Part shown: piece by piece, positions 1-8,869 of the stretch
Layout: every line of letters starts with the position of its first letter
How positions within the stretch are numbered: the first letter of the stretch is position 1
DNA from: Candidatus Woesearchaeota archaeon
GTDB lineage: Archaea > Nanobdellota > Nanobdellia > Woesearchaeales > BM511
Direction: 5' to 3'
Assembly: GCA_002867475.1 (NCBI GenBank)
Contig: PKTL01000033.1
Location: 1-55,449 of the forward strand
DNA: 55,449 nt
Notes under the pieces: generated by a model
Told to the model about the DNA's origin: nothing
Databases searched by the model: none
The model's input: only the letters and a program-made list of their open reading frames with translations
Program-made: the position numbers and the translations under genes

Positions 1-29
1 AAAAGTTTAAAGATTACTATCAAAAAAAG

Positions 30-42
30 AATATATTTATAT
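30..42 (+). promoter_or_regulatory. Putative TATA box for scpA
   Basis: An AT-rich TTTATATA-type element lies about 25-30 nt before the scpA ATG at 67. This spacing puts transcription start at or just before the start codon, so the mRNA would be leaderless or nearly so. Assigned by eye only. Confidence 0.45.
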
Positions 43-66
43 ACCAGTATAGGAATCAATATATTT

Positions 67-891
67 ATGGAAACTGTTCTCGAGAATCCTGAGGAAATGA
101 GTCCAATTACATTAACTGGTCCTGTTAATAATGATACTATTTTTGACCTTCTCCTAAAAGAAGAAGACCTGACTTGGCAAACACTTCTTCATGAACTTGT
201 GAGAACTGAACAAATGGATCCTTGGGATATCGACATAAAAGTCCTTACTAAAAAATTCATTTCAATGGTTAAAAAGCTTAAAGAAATTGATTTTAGGATA
301 AGTGGTAAGATTGTTCTTGCAGCTGCAATACTTCTTAAGATTAAATCCAATAAATTATTGCTTGATGACATATCTGCTTTTGATAACTTATTAAGGAATG
401 ACCCTGAAGAGATGATGGATGAACTTTATAGCGAAGAAGGAGACTATGAAGAATCTTACGAAAGTATTGTCGAATCAAAACCTAAAATATTTCCAAGAAC
501 ACCTCAACCTAGAAAAAGAAAAGTTAGTATTTTTGACCTTGTTGATGCACTTGAAAAAGCACTTGATACAAAGAATAAAAGAAAAGCAGTACCTAAACTA
601 GTTGTCCCAAAAGTTCATACTCCAACAAATCATAAAGATATTTCTCTTGTCATAGGCGAAACATATGAACTGCTAAAAGATCTTGCTAAAGAACATGATA
701 TGACAACATTTAGTTTCAATGACCTTTTACCAAGCGAGGAAAAAGAAGATAAGATATACACATTCATCCCTCTTCTACACTTAACCAATCAAAGAAAAAT
801 TGATATGGAGCAAGAATATCATTTTGGTGATATTGACATACACCTTCTTGAACAAAAACCTGAAGAAGCGATTGCTAAAGTCGAAGAGTAA
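67..891 (+). CDS. scpA: ScpA-like kleisin, chromosome segregation/condensation
   Basis: 274 aa. Residues about 25-110 carry the ScpA N-terminal pattern: a helix ending in DPWDIDI, then helices matching the region that binds the SMC neck and the IKSNKLLL stretch. A charged linker follows (about 115-170). The C-terminal part (about 190-265) ends in a winged-helix-like segment including FNDLLPS, as expected for the part that contacts the SMC head. In this family the protein bridges the two heads of an SMC dimer in chromosome condensation. No smc or scpB gene is visible in the window. The gene stands alone, convergent with the TrmB regulator one base away. Family assignment is good; the exact role in this organism is inferred. 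Confidence 0.85.
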   Translation: METVLENPEEMSPITLTGPVNNDTIFDLLLKEEDLTWQTLLHELVRTEQMDPWDIDIKVLTKKFISMVKKLKEIDFRISGKIVLAAAILLKIKSNKLLLDDISAFDNLLRNDPEEMMDELYSEEGDYEESYESIVESKPKIFPRTPQPRKRKVSIFDLVDALEKALDTKNKRKAVPKLVVPKVHTPTNHKDISLVIGETYELLKDLAKEHDMTTFSFNDLLPSEEKEDKIYTFIPLLHLTNQRKIDMEQEYHFGDIDIHLLEQKPEEAIAKVEE

Positions 892-892
892 A

Positions 893-1690
893 TTATTCTT
901 TTGCGATTTTCCAAAGCATTTCAAAATTTTCTTTAAAACTTTTTGATACAGCACTATTTTCTATTGTTATTGTTATATGAGTTTCTGTATTGATTGAAAG
1001 GATAGTTAAATCATCAATTATGTTTGTTGTCATCATTGAAGAGAATGGAAGATAACGAACATTTGCATCTTTTTCAATTATTTCATCATTATTTGCGTCG
1101 ATACTCAAGATTTTTTTGGCAACAACATTATGAATTTTTCTTTCTTTATATACCTCATTTGTAAAAAATCTTGCAACAATCTTAGAATAGTTTGATGAAT
1201 GAACAAGACCCATAACATAAACTTCCTTACAAGTTTCATATCTTTTTATCTCTTTTTCAAACGCGTTTCTTAAACCTTTTAATCCAATAAACACTTCGAC
1301 TTTCACATCATCAGAAAGTTGAGATAATCGACCCATAAGTTCTGGTAAAACCTTACTGTATTCTTTTTTCTGTTTTTCAATGTTTTCTTTTTTCTCTTCT
1401 AAATAATCTAGAATTTGCTTTGGATCTGCAGGAGAAAAATATTTTATATTGGATTCTATTATATAAGAAACAAGTCCTTTTTTTTGAAGTGAATCGAGAG
1501 TTTCATAGACTCTTCCTGAATTCAAATTTGCTTCTTTTAACAACTCTCCAGTTTTTGATTTTCCTAATTTTAATAAAGCCAGATATATCTTTATCTCATT
1601 TTGAGTAAGGCCTATTTCGGAAAGTACAGATTCTATCATATTATAGAGAAGAGAATCTTTTTTATTTAAAGTTTTCTTTTTGCTCCCCAC
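893..1690 (-). CDS. TrmB-family transcriptional regulator
   Basis: Up to 265 aa. The N-terminal winged helix (about residues 20-85) has the TrmB signature: a GLTQNEIKIYLALL helix, then GRVYETLDSLQKKGLV as recognition helix and wing. A coiled-coil dimerisation helix follows (about 92-125), then a PLD-like C-terminal sensor domain typical of sugar-responsive or stress TrmB proteins. The first start is GTG at 1690; ATG at 1639 (MIESVLSEIG) gives the more usual TrmB N-terminus, so the start is uncertain. It is transcribed divergently from the membrane protein at 1760 across about 70 bp containing a CCCC/GGGG inverted repeat. Local autoregulation and control of the neighbour are plausible inferences. 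The ligand is unknown. Confidence 0.85.
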   Translation of the reverse strand: MGSKKKTLNKKDSLLYNMIESVLSEIGLTQNEIKIYLALLKLGKSKTGELLKEANLNSGRVYETLDSLQKKGLVSYIIESNIKYFSPADPKQILDYLEEKKENIEKQKKEYSKVLPELMGRLSQLSDDVKVEVFIGLKGLRNAFEKEIKRYETCKEVYVMGLVHSSNYSKIVARFFTNEVYKERKIHNVVAKKILSIDANNDEIIEKDANVRYLPFSSMMTTNIIDDLTILSINTETHITITIENSAVSKSFKENFEMLWKIAKE

Positions 1691-1716
1691 AATAGAAGGG
1701 GTAGAATTTATATACT
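1685..1716. promoter_or_regulatory. Divergent promoter with small inverted repeat
   Basis: CCCC (1685-1688) and GGGG (1698-1701) flank a 9-nt spacer. The adjacent TTTATATA motif reads as a TATA box on both strands. The repeat lies over the GTG start of the TrmB gene and next to the TATA element of the membrane protein, a position expected for an operator. No binding motif can be assigned with certainty. Confidence 0.35.
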
Positions 1717-1759
1717 TATGAAGCTACTTAATAGTAATAACAAAAAAGAGGTAATATTC

Positions 1760-2488
1760 ATGAGAGACTTGCACAAAAATATCCATTGGGACTTGGTAAA
1801 GAAAACAACCATATCATCATACATATTACTGATAATATTCTTACCTTTGAATCCTATATGGAGTACTGTCCTATTGTTTTCAATTGTGGCTATTTGGTCA
1901 AGATTACCTGGTATGGCAACGCCACACATAGGTGATTGGATACTCATGCTTGATCTAGTAGACTTTTTCAGCATGATAATAGCAATCAACATAGGAGGTG
2001 TTGAAGCAGCTATATTTTCAATCATAGTTAATATAGGCTCAAAAATCATGGGCGAACATGGAAATTGGTTACTAGCAATAAAAGATATGATTGCAGTTGC
2101 ATTAACTTGCATGATGATACCTTATGTTCACCTAATAACCTCAAACATCCAAATAACCATGGCACTTTTCACAGTCATAAGAAACCTTTGGTTTATTCCA
2201 ATGCAAGTGCTTATGCCTGCAGTTTCATGGGGGAAATTTTGGATGCTAAGGATTGTTTGGTCAAGTGGACTTTTCGTAATAAACAACCTTTACTCAAGAT
2301 TTTTCGGAGAGTTCTTTGATGGACTCCTAAAAACAGGAGTAAACTTCAGTTGGTCACTTTTCCTGCTTGTAACAAGCGTTCTTGTCGGAGTTGGAATATA
2401 CAAGAAATATTTCAAAAAAACAACAATAAATCAAACAAATAACACAACACAAAATATGAACACAAATAATGCATATAAAATGTGCTAA
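1760..2488 (+). CDS. Multi-pass membrane protein of unknown function
   Basis: 242 aa from the ATG at 1760, chosen because GAGGT (1748-1752) sits 7 nt upstream; an upstream ATG at 1718 has no such signal. About five or six hydrophobic segments span residues 15-210, with a short polar tail rich in Asn and Thr. The middle section (GDWILMLDLVDFFSMIIAI, then IGSKIMGEHGNW) resembles the compact helical layout of small transporter or ECF S-component proteins, but no diagnostic motif is present. It is divergent from the TrmB regulator and followed closely by a receiver-domain protein, so it may be under TrmB control. Function not assigned. Confidence 0.7.
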   Translation: MRDLHKNIHWDLVKKTTISSYILLIIFLPLNPIWSTVLLFSIVAIWSRLPGMATPHIGDWILMLDLVDFFSMIIAINIGGVEAAIFSIIVNIGSKIMGEHGNWLLAIKDMIAVALTCMMIPYVHLITSNIQITMALFTVIRNLWFIPMQVLMPAVSWGKFWMLRIVWSSGLFVINNLYSRFFGEFFDGLLKTGVNFSWSLFLLVTSVLVGVGIYKKYFKKTTINQTNNTTQNMNTNNAYKMC

Positions 2489-2507
2489 CAAAAAGAGGAA
2501 TAATAAA

Positions 2508-3008
2508 ATGAGTTATAAAATATTAGTTTTAGAAGATATAATAGAAAACCAAGATGCTGCAAAAAAAGGTTTATCACCTTTTGGAGAAGTAATAATCGCA
2601 AGTAATTATAAAGAAGGAGTAGAATTATTAGAAAAATATAATCCAGATTTAGCATTTGTAGATGTTAATTTCCCATATGATGAAGATTCAAAAATTCAAG
2701 AATTGGGGCACTCATTTATAGATAACTATCTAAATTCAAAAATTGTTCCGTATGCTATTGTTACAAGTTATGATCATAGAGGAAACGAAGATACGCTAAT
2801 AGACATGAATATCCCGAGAATAAAAACTAGTTTAGGATTTAGCTTGGAAGAAAATATTACAAGAAGTGTTGGAAGTGGCCACAGTAAAAAATCACCCAAT
2901 ACCTGGGAAAATGCATACATAAATTTGATGAGTATTGATTTAGAAACTGAAATAGCAACAAAAATATATATTGATGCCTTAAAAATACATAGAGAACTAT
3001 TAGTTTAA
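2508..3008 (+). CDS. CheY-like receiver-domain protein
   Basis: 166 aa from the ATG at 2508. GAGG at 2495-2498 decides this start over an ATG at 2469 that overlaps the upstream gene. It has the response-regulator hallmarks: an acidic pair in ILVLEDIIEN, a phospho-acceptor Asp in the strand ending LAFVDVNFP, a Thr in IVTSYDH and a Lys in RIKTSLG. No DNA-binding output domain follows, only about 45 mostly helical residues. No histidine kinase is present in the window. Its partner is unknown; a diverged single-domain receiver is the best description. Confidence 0.65.
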   Translation: MSYKILVLEDIIENQDAAKKGLSPFGEVIIASNYKEGVELLEKYNPDLAFVDVNFPYDEDSKIQELGHSFIDNYLNSKIVPYAIVTSYDHRGNEDTLIDMNIPRIKTSLGFSLEENITRSVGSGHSKKSPNTWENAYINLMSIDLETEIATKIYIDALKIHRELLV

Positions 3009-3064
3009 AAATAAATACTAACTCAAAAGCTTTTTAAATAACTATTTTTTCTTCTTCTTTTATC

Positions 3065-3736
3065 ATGCATGTAGATAGATTAGATTTTAATGGTAACATC
3101 AATATTGGATTGAATGGTTACTGCAACAATGAATATTGCCTGGTAGGTAAAGATATTAGTGAAAACAATATAGAAATACTTGAGAAAGTATTGAAAGTTC
3201 CTGTTCATCAGATTAGTATTGCTGGAACAAGTCTGATAGGAGTATTTCTTGTAGGAAATAAAAATAAACTTTTAGTTCCTAACATAGTTTTTGATTCAGA
3301 ACTTAAAGCTTTAGATGAATTAAAAATTAATTATGAGGTTATTGATACTAAATATACTGCTCTTGGAAACAATGTGCTTTGCAATGATGAAGGAGCGATT
3401 GTGAATTCGGAAATGGAAGAAAAAGCGATAAAACAGATTGAAAAAGCGCTAAAAGTTAATATTATTACTGGTGAAATTGCAGGTTTAGAGATTGTTGGAG
3501 CTCTTTGTTCTCATAACTCGAATAAAGGATTGATACATAGAGATGCTTTAGATAAAGAGATTGAATTAGTTGAAAAAACTCTTAAATTAGAACTTGATAT
3601 TGGAACCTTAAACTTTGGAAGTCCATATATTAATAGCGCTATCCTTGTTAATGATAATGGTTTTGTTTGTGGTACTGCAACTACAGGGCCAGAGATGCAA
3701 AATGCAGATTATGCATTTGGATTTTTGAAAAAATGA
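3065..3736 (+). CDS. eif6: Translation initiation factor aIF6
   Basis: 223 aa, the normal length for archaeal IF6. It shows the five-fold pseudo-symmetric repeats typical of the pentein fold; repeated segments such as NNVLCNDEGAIVN and SAILVNDNGFVCG are clear. In the family it binds the 50S subunit at the face contacting 30S and acts as an anti-association factor. A TTTTTAAATA element at about 3030 lies near -30, so the transcript starts close to the ATG. The stop overlaps the start of prefoldin alpha, forming an operon with pfdA and ftsY. The aIF6-prefoldin-FtsY order is common in archaea; the LX/eL20 gene usually found between them is missing here. Confidence 0.93.
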   Translation: MHVDRLDFNGNINIGLNGYCNNEYCLVGKDISENNIEILEKVLKVPVHQISIAGTSLIGVFLVGNKNKLLVPNIVFDSELKALDELKINYEVIDTKYTALGNNVLCNDEGAIVNSEMEEKAIKQIEKALKVNIITGEIAGLEIVGALCSHNSNKGLIHRDALDKEIELVEKTLKLELDIGTLNFGSPYINSAILVNDNGFVCGTATTGPEMQNADYAFGFLKK

Positions 3737-4062
3737 TGGATCAACAAAATTATCAAAGAATGCAACAGATACAAGATCAATTGTATAGTGTTGAAGCTCA
3801 ACTTCAAGAATTTGAAAAGATGATTAGAGATATTGAAGAATATTCTAAGGTAAAAAAGGATAGTGAGATCTTTGCACCTATCTCACATGGAATATTTGTT
3901 AAAGCAAAAGCAGTTGATACAGACAGATTTACCGTAAATGTTGGTACTAATACTGTTGTTGAGAAAAGTAAAAATGATGCGATTGATATGCTTCGGATGC
4001 AAATCGCCGAACTTCAAAATTATCGTGATGAACTCATATTAATCCTTGAAAAAGGTGAATAA
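3733..4062 (+). CDS. pfdA: Prefoldin alpha subunit
   Basis: 109 aa from the ATG at 3733, which overlaps the aIF6 stop (ATGA), the usual sign of coupled translation. Two long amphipathic helices (about residues 5-40 and 80-107) flank the central beta-hairpin region (FAPISHGIFVKAKAV and FTVNVGTNTVVEKS). This is the prefoldin alpha architecture. It forms a jellyfish-shaped hexamer with beta subunits and hands unfolded proteins to the thermosome. The partner beta subunit is not in the window. It lies two bases before ftsY. Confidence 0.88.
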   Translation: MMDQQNYQRMQQIQDQLYSVEAQLQEFEKMIRDIEEYSKVKKDSEIFAPISHGIFVKAKAVDTDRFTVNVGTNTVVEKSKNDAIDMLRMQIAELQNYRDELILILEKGE

Positions 4063-4064
4063 TT

Positions 4065-5567
4065 ATGTTTAAATTTCTAAAGGATAAGTTAAAGGATGCT
4101 GTTGGTAAATTTACTAAAGATGTTGAAGAAGCTGTTGAAGAGACACCTTCTTCAAAAACAGACGTTGTAGAAGAAGCTTTTAAAGAAGAAGTTGAAGTTA
4201 CTGAAGAAAAAAAAGAACCTGTTAAAGAAACTCCTAAAGAAGAAAAATTAAAAACACAAAGAGTCAAAAAAGATTCAAGCATACAGAAATCAAAAACTTC
4301 TAGTGAATCAAAACCTAAACCTTCTCCTAAAAAAACTGTAAAAAAAGAATCTAAAAAACCGATCGAAACTAAAGAAGAAAAGGAGATTGATGAACCAGAA
4401 CCTGCTAAAAAAGATTACGAAACTAAAATAGTTGAAAAATCCGATGAAAAAGAAGAAAAAATAATTGAAGAAAAACCAAAAGAAGTTAAAGATGATGATA
4501 TTCAAGAAGAAATTTCTGAGCCTGAAGAAAAAGAAATTGCTCAACAGGACGAAAAAAAGAAAGGATTCTTTTCAAAATTATTAGGTAAAAATATTGAAGA
4601 GACAAGCTCTTCAAAAACTAACGTAGAAGAAGCAACTGAAGAAAAAGCTGAAACTGTTGATGAAGAAAAAGAGAAACCTAAAAAAGAGGGGAAAAAAGGT
4701 TTCTTTAGCAAAGTTACTGAAACTGTTACAAAGAAGAAACTGTCTGAGGATAAGTTTGATGAATTGTTTTGGGATATAGAGCTTGCACTTCTAGAAAGCA
4801 ATATCGCAGTTGAAGTTATAGATAAAATCAAAGAAGATTTAAAAGTTGCACTTGTTGGTGATCAGGTTTCAATGTTCAAAACCCAAGATATAGTATTTGA
4901 AACTTTACAGAAATCTATTGGAGATCTCCTTACTTTTGATGAATTTAATATCTTATCAAAAACTGATGAGAAAAAACCATATATCATTGCTTTTATAGGT
5001 GTAAATGGTAGTGGTAAGACAACTAACCTTGCAAAGCTTGCTAATTATTTGAAAAATAATGGTAAAGAGGTTGTTATTGCTGCGTGTGATACTTTTAGAG
5101 CTGCAGCGATACAACAGATTGAAGATCACGCTAACAACCTTGGTATCAAGCTTATAAAGCATGATTATGGTAGTGATGCTGCAGCTGTAGCGTTTGATGC
5201 TATTGATCACGCTAAAGCAAAAGGAAAAGATTTTGTATTGATTGACACTGCAGGACGTAATCAATCCAATAAGAACCTAATGGAAGAGTTAAGTAAATTA
5301 GTCAGGGTTGCAAAACCAGACTTAAAGATTTTTGTTGGTGATTCATTAACAGGTAATGATGCTGTTGAGCAGGCTAAAGAGTTCAATGAAGCTGTTGGAA
5401 TTGATGGTATAATATTATCAAAAGTTGATGCTGATGAGAAAGGTGGTGCAAGCGTTTCAATTAGTTATGTTGCTAAAAAACCTATTTTCTTTGTTGGAAA
5501 TGGTCAAGGTTATGATGACCTCATCCCTTTTAAGAAGGAAGAGTTCCTTGAAAAGATGGGATTATAA
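4065..5567 (+). CDS. ftsY: Signal recognition particle receptor FtsY with long acidic/lysine-rich N-terminus
   Basis: 500 aa; the C-terminal NG domain (about residues 220-500) is the SRP-receptor GTPase. G1 is GVNGSGKT (about 312-319); DTFRAAAIQQ and DTAGR (about 394) match the SRP-GTPase motifs. It docks SRP54-ribosome complexes at the membrane. The N-terminal 210 residues are highly charged and low-complexity, much longer than in most archaeal FtsY. They contain three similar amphipathic segments: FKFLKDKLKDAVGKF at the start, KKGFFSKLLGK at about 165 and KKGFFSKVTE at about 209. The block ETPSSKTDVVEEA recurs as ETSSSKTNVEEA, pointing to internal duplication. The amphipathic segments may contact the membrane (inference). 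Confidence 0.93.
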   Translation: MFKFLKDKLKDAVGKFTKDVEEAVEETPSSKTDVVEEAFKEEVEVTEEKKEPVKETPKEEKLKTQRVKKDSSIQKSKTSSESKPKPSPKKTVKKESKKPIETKEEKEIDEPEPAKKDYETKIVEKSDEKEEKIIEEKPKEVKDDDIQEEISEPEEKEIAQQDEKKKGFFSKLLGKNIEETSSSKTNVEEATEEKAETVDEEKEKPKKEGKKGFFSKVTETVTKKKLSEDKFDELFWDIELALLESNIAVEVIDKIKEDLKVALVGDQVSMFKTQDIVFETLQKSIGDLLTFDEFNILSKTDEKKPYIIAFIGVNGSGKTTNLAKLANYLKNNGKEVVIAACDTFRAAAIQQIEDHANNLGIKLIKHDYGSDAAAVAFDAIDHAKAKGKDFVLIDTAGRNQSNKNLMEELSKLVRVAKPDLKIFVGDSLTGNDAVEQAKEFNEAVGIDGIILSKVDADEKGGASVSISYVAKKPIFFVGNGQGYDDLIPFKKEEFLEKMGL

Positions 5568-5590
5568 TATCCACACAACCTATATCAAAA

Positions 5591-6991
5591 TTAGAATTGT
5601 AGATTCTCAAGCCAGTCCTTCAGCACAAGAGTAGCTTCACAATAATCCTTATTATATTCTATTATTATATCCTTATATTCTTGATTTCCTTCTAGATACA
5701 TAGAATACCAGTACATGCTTTGAGTGCCTCCAGCATCCTTATTTGACCATTTGAAACCAAGATATTTTGCTATTGGCTTAATACTGTAGCTATATATTGG
5801 AAGCACCACATTTCTTGTGACTATCGGAAAAAGATCAACAAGCCTTTTTATTATCATATTATATGTTTCGATATTACACCCATATCTTTCTTTCATCCTT
5901 TTTAAGCTGCTCACTTCATAGCTTGTATAATAATATATTACAAAATCATCTTCCAAAGATTCTATCAAATCTAAAAAATCATCCCAAACTTTTTTCTCAT
6001 CATCAGGCTCTTTACTAAAAAATGGATGATACTTTTCAGAATTGTTTTCAGTGTCTCTAACTATTACACCATATAAATAATCTATTCCAAGTTTTGTTTC
6101 ACCTTCAATATCAAAAAATAATTCATACCTTGTCTTTTTGAATCTTGGTTTCGCAAGTATTATCTCTTTATCTCTTACTAAAGATTTTGATTGGATTATC
6201 CATTTTGCAATTGTCCCAAGACTCACTCCATTCCAAAGCTTTATGTCTTCAGGTTCCTTTTTTGAAAGTTCTACTATATCTTTTATGTCTTGTTCAAGCA
6301 GATTATCTTTTGCTCGTTTACTAAGCCGATATATTAAAGAGAGGTCATTTTTCTTTATGGCTTCTTTTAAGCATACTTCTCTCCATTGACACTCATTGCA
6401 TGATGAGCTTAAATAATAATCATAATCGGAACCAATACTGAAAACTTCTCTTATTTTTTTCAGTGCTTTTTTAAATTCGGGATATTCAGGAGATATATTA
6501 AAAGGTATCTCTTCTTTTTGCGAATTTATCACATAACCTTTTTCCGGAAGAAATCCTTGTATTTTTCCAAGAATATATGTGTAGAATATAACTTGCATCC
6601 TATATTCTTTTTTTAGGTTCTTTCCACTTTTTATATCGATTGCTTCATAGTAATAGTTTCCAAAGATGCTTTCTCCTTCTTTTCGTATTAGAAGGTCAGG
6701 TCTTCCTAATAGGTCTTCATGAACTAAAACACATTGATATATTTGATTTACACCTTTTTTCATCAAATCCAATGTTTTTTTGAATCCTTCTTCACTTGTT
6801 TCATATTGTACTTCGCTAAACTCTAAATCTTTTACAGCATCCTTCTCATGTATCATTCCTTGATCTATCTTGGATTTCATGAATTCGCTTATTGGAACTT
6901 TTTCATCTTCAGTCTCATAAGTATCAAGAAAAAGCCTATGTGGACATTGAACAAAATTATAGAAATGAGTTGCTGTAATTATTTTTTCCAT
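5591..6991 (-). CDS. TM0106-type RecB-like nuclease fused to RNase H-like exonuclease domain
   Basis: 466 aa. Residues 1-215 match the Cas4/RecB-type PD-(D/E)XK fold: GRPDL (Asp99), AIDIKSGK (Asp119, Lys121) and a following QVIFYTYIL helix. Cys16, Cys198, Cys201 and Cys207 (CxxCx5C at the end of the domain) match the Fe-S cluster ligands of Cas4/AddB nucleases. The C-terminal half (about 285-466) begins with FFDIEGE and ends with YNKDYCEATLVLKDW, typical of the YprB-type RNase H-like exonuclease domain. This fusion is known as the TM0106 family; its cellular role is not established. No CRISPR array or other cas gene is nearby, so DNA repair is more likely than adaptation. Confidence 0.82.
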   Translation of the reverse strand: MEKIITATHFYNFVQCPHRLFLDTYETEDEKVPISEFMKSKIDQGMIHEKDAVKDLEFSEVQYETSEEGFKKTLDLMKKGVNQIYQCVLVHEDLLGRPDLLIRKEGESIFGNYYYEAIDIKSGKNLKKEYRMQVIFYTYILGKIQGFLPEKGYVINSQKEEIPFNISPEYPEFKKALKKIREVFSIGSDYDYYLSSSCNECQWREVCLKEAIKKNDLSLIYRLSKRAKDNLLEQDIKDIVELSKKEPEDIKLWNGVSLGTIAKWIIQSKSLVRDKEIILAKPRFKKTRYELFFDIEGETKLGIDYLYGVIVRDTENNSEKYHPFFSKEPDDEKKVWDDFLDLIESLEDDFVIYYYTSYEVSSLKRMKERYGCNIETYNMIIKRLVDLFPIVTRNVVLPIYSYSIKPIAKYLGFKWSNKDAGGTQSMYWYSMYLEGNQEYKDIIIEYNKDYCEATLVLKDWLENLQF

Positions 6992-7086
6992 TCATATTAG
7001 AAATCAGTACTAATTAATAAAAATTTCATTTTTTCATTTTGCTTTTTTTCAAAAGATTATTATAGGTATAGATATATAAGGATTTT

Positions 7087-8280
7087 ATGAGAATCAAATT
7101 ATTTGATTTTATTAGGTTGATTATCCCTTTAAATAGTAAAAATAAGTCTGATTTAATGAATATATCAAATTTCATCAATGATGAAAATCTTAAAACAGTG
7201 AAAAGATTGCTTAAGATGAAAAAAGCAGGTATATCTTATGAATCTCTAGGTACTAGCCATAATTTCTTAAATTTTACCAATTATCCTCATATAACAATAA
7301 TTAGTGATGATAATGAAGTAAAAGATTTTGTGGATAAATTAAATAAAGATATGAGAGAAAAAATTGATATTGAATCATTCAAGCAGTTTTCCATAAAAGC
7401 AGATGATAAAATAAGATCTTTGATAGCACCTAATATAAGAGGTATGGATAATATCAAACTTGCTTGTGCATTACAGCTTTTTTCTGAACAAAAAACCCAC
7501 ATTCTTCTTTTAGGCGATCCAGGTACTGGTAAAACTGATATTATAAGAAGTACAAGTGAGCTTCATCCAAAAACTAGTTTTGGTCTTGGAAGCGGAACTA
7601 GTAAAGCAGGCCTTAGTATTGCTTTCAAAGGTGATGAAAAGATTCTTGGGCTTCTTCCTTTAGCTGATGAGGGATTATGCTGCATTGATGAGCTTAACCT
7701 TATGAAACAAGAAGATCGTGCAAGCCTTTACAATGCTATGGAAAAAGGTTTCATAACCTATGATAAAGCAAATAAGCATCTTAAGATTGATGCTAGAGTT
7801 AGTATTCTTGCTACTGCAAATCCTAAAGGAGATAAATTTGCTGGTTGGATGATTGACACTTTAAAGAAGCAATTACCTTTTGATTCGGCTCTTCTCACTA
7901 GATTTCATCTTATGTTTATAGTTAGAAAACCCGATATTGATGAATTTGTTGAGATAACAAAACATATACTTAAAGGAGATAAGAAAAAAGAATTCGAATC
8001 TAATAAGGATTTTGTTAAAAGATATGTGCAACATGCAAAAGAGATAGATGTTGAGGTTCCTAAAAGTTTTGAAAAATAGATAACTAGTTTTGTGAAGGAA
8101 TTGAAAAGTAAAGAATCTGAATTTCTAGTAGAAATTGGGCCAAGACTTGTAATTGGTTTTGTAAAATTTGCTAAAGCTAGTGCAAGGATAAATCTTAGAA
8201 AGCAGGTTACTAGTATTGATCTTGAAAGAGTAAAAAATCTCTTTTTGGATAGCTTAAATGTTAAGAAAAAAAATAATTAG
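7087..8280 (+). pseudogene. Short MCM-like AAA+ ATPase interrupted by in-frame TAG
   Basis: One reading frame of 398 codons with an in-frame TAG at 8077-8079. The 330-aa part has Walker A GDPGTGKT (residues 143-150), Walker B CCIDELNLM, sensor 1 ILATANPKGDKF and the arginine-finger region LLTRFHLMF, all placed as in MCM helicases. The part after the TAG encodes the MCM-type helical lid: RLVIGFVKFAKASARIN, then VTSIDLERVKNLFLDSL. Canonical archaeal MCM is about 650 aa with an N-terminal OB/zinc domain. Here that region is replaced by about 130 unrecognised residues, so this is a paralogue. A GTG at 8092 follows the TAG but lacks a Shine-Dalgarno sequence. It may be a pseudogene, a readthrough gene or an assembly error. 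Confidence 0.7.
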
Positions 8281-8293
8281 TTGATTATTATAT

Positions 8294-8797
8294 TTACTTT
8301 AAGAAAATCTTATTTGTTTTTCCATCCTTTCTCTTAATCACTAGATCCTTTTCTTCTAATGATGAAATTACTCGATGTGCTTTAACTTTATTATCTTTAA
8401 AGATCTTTTTTGTTATATCTCTTTGTTCCATACTTCCTTCATTCTTATTTAACTTATTCATAAGTTTCTGTTCATCTTCAGTTAGGTCAGCATAGTCTGT
8501 TTCTTCTAATTCGATTGAAACTATATTTTTTTTGAACATATCTTCTTCTTTCTTTCTTTCTTTTCTGTTGAATTCTTCGCTTATATATTCATGCCCAATT
8601 TTTTTTTCTTTATGGTTTCTTGAGAACTTTATGTTTTCAATGAATAAAAATACTGCCGAAACAGTCAAAACGACTAATGAAATCAACTGATATATAAGAG
8701 ATGTTGTTCCTTCTTCAAAATAAGATAATAAGAGGACAATCACACCTATTAAAAAAGATGTAACTATGATTAGATTATTGAAATTATTCCCCCTCAT
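8294..8797 (-). CDS. Membrane-anchored winged-helix protein
   Basis: 167 aa. Two N-terminal transmembrane helices (about residues 8-27 and 33-54) are followed by a charged linker and a C-terminal winged helix (about 100-167). The pattern LTEDEQKLMNKLNKNEG, ITKKIFKDNKVKAHRVISSLEEKDLVIKRK is the MarR/HTH layout seen in archaeal membrane-bound regulators (DUF-type wHTH fused to TM). A TTTTAATATA element at about 8818-8828 lies 25 nt before the start codon, suggesting a leaderless transcript. It presumably senses a membrane or external cue and binds DNA near the membrane; target unknown. Confidence 0.72.
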   Translation of the reverse strand: MRGNNFNNLIIVTSFLIGVIVLLLSYFEEGTTSLIYQLISLVVLTVSAVFLFIENIKFSRNHKEKKIGHEYISEEFNRKERKKEEDMFKKNIVSIELEETDYADLTEDEQKLMNKLNKNEGSMEQRDITKKIFKDNKVKAHRVISSLEEKDLVIKRKDGKTNKIFLK

Positions 8798-8869
8798 AGT
8801 TCCAAGATAAGCTGAACTTATATTAAAAGGTTTCTAATAGTTTCTACGAATAAGTGATTACTTAAAGAT

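Noticed and set aside
4308-4544. Antisense Phe-rich ORF
   Set aside because: It is the mirror of the Lys/Glu-rich repeat of FtsY and has no start signals.
5591-6991. Cas4 and a CRISPR locus
   Set aside because: The nuclease has the Cas4-like Fe-S layout but carries the TM0106-type RNase H fusion, and no repeat array or cas genes are present.
8077-8079. Pyrrolysine at the TAG of the MCM-like gene
   Set aside because: TAG is a regular stop for several genes here, and nothing of the pyl system is seen in the window.
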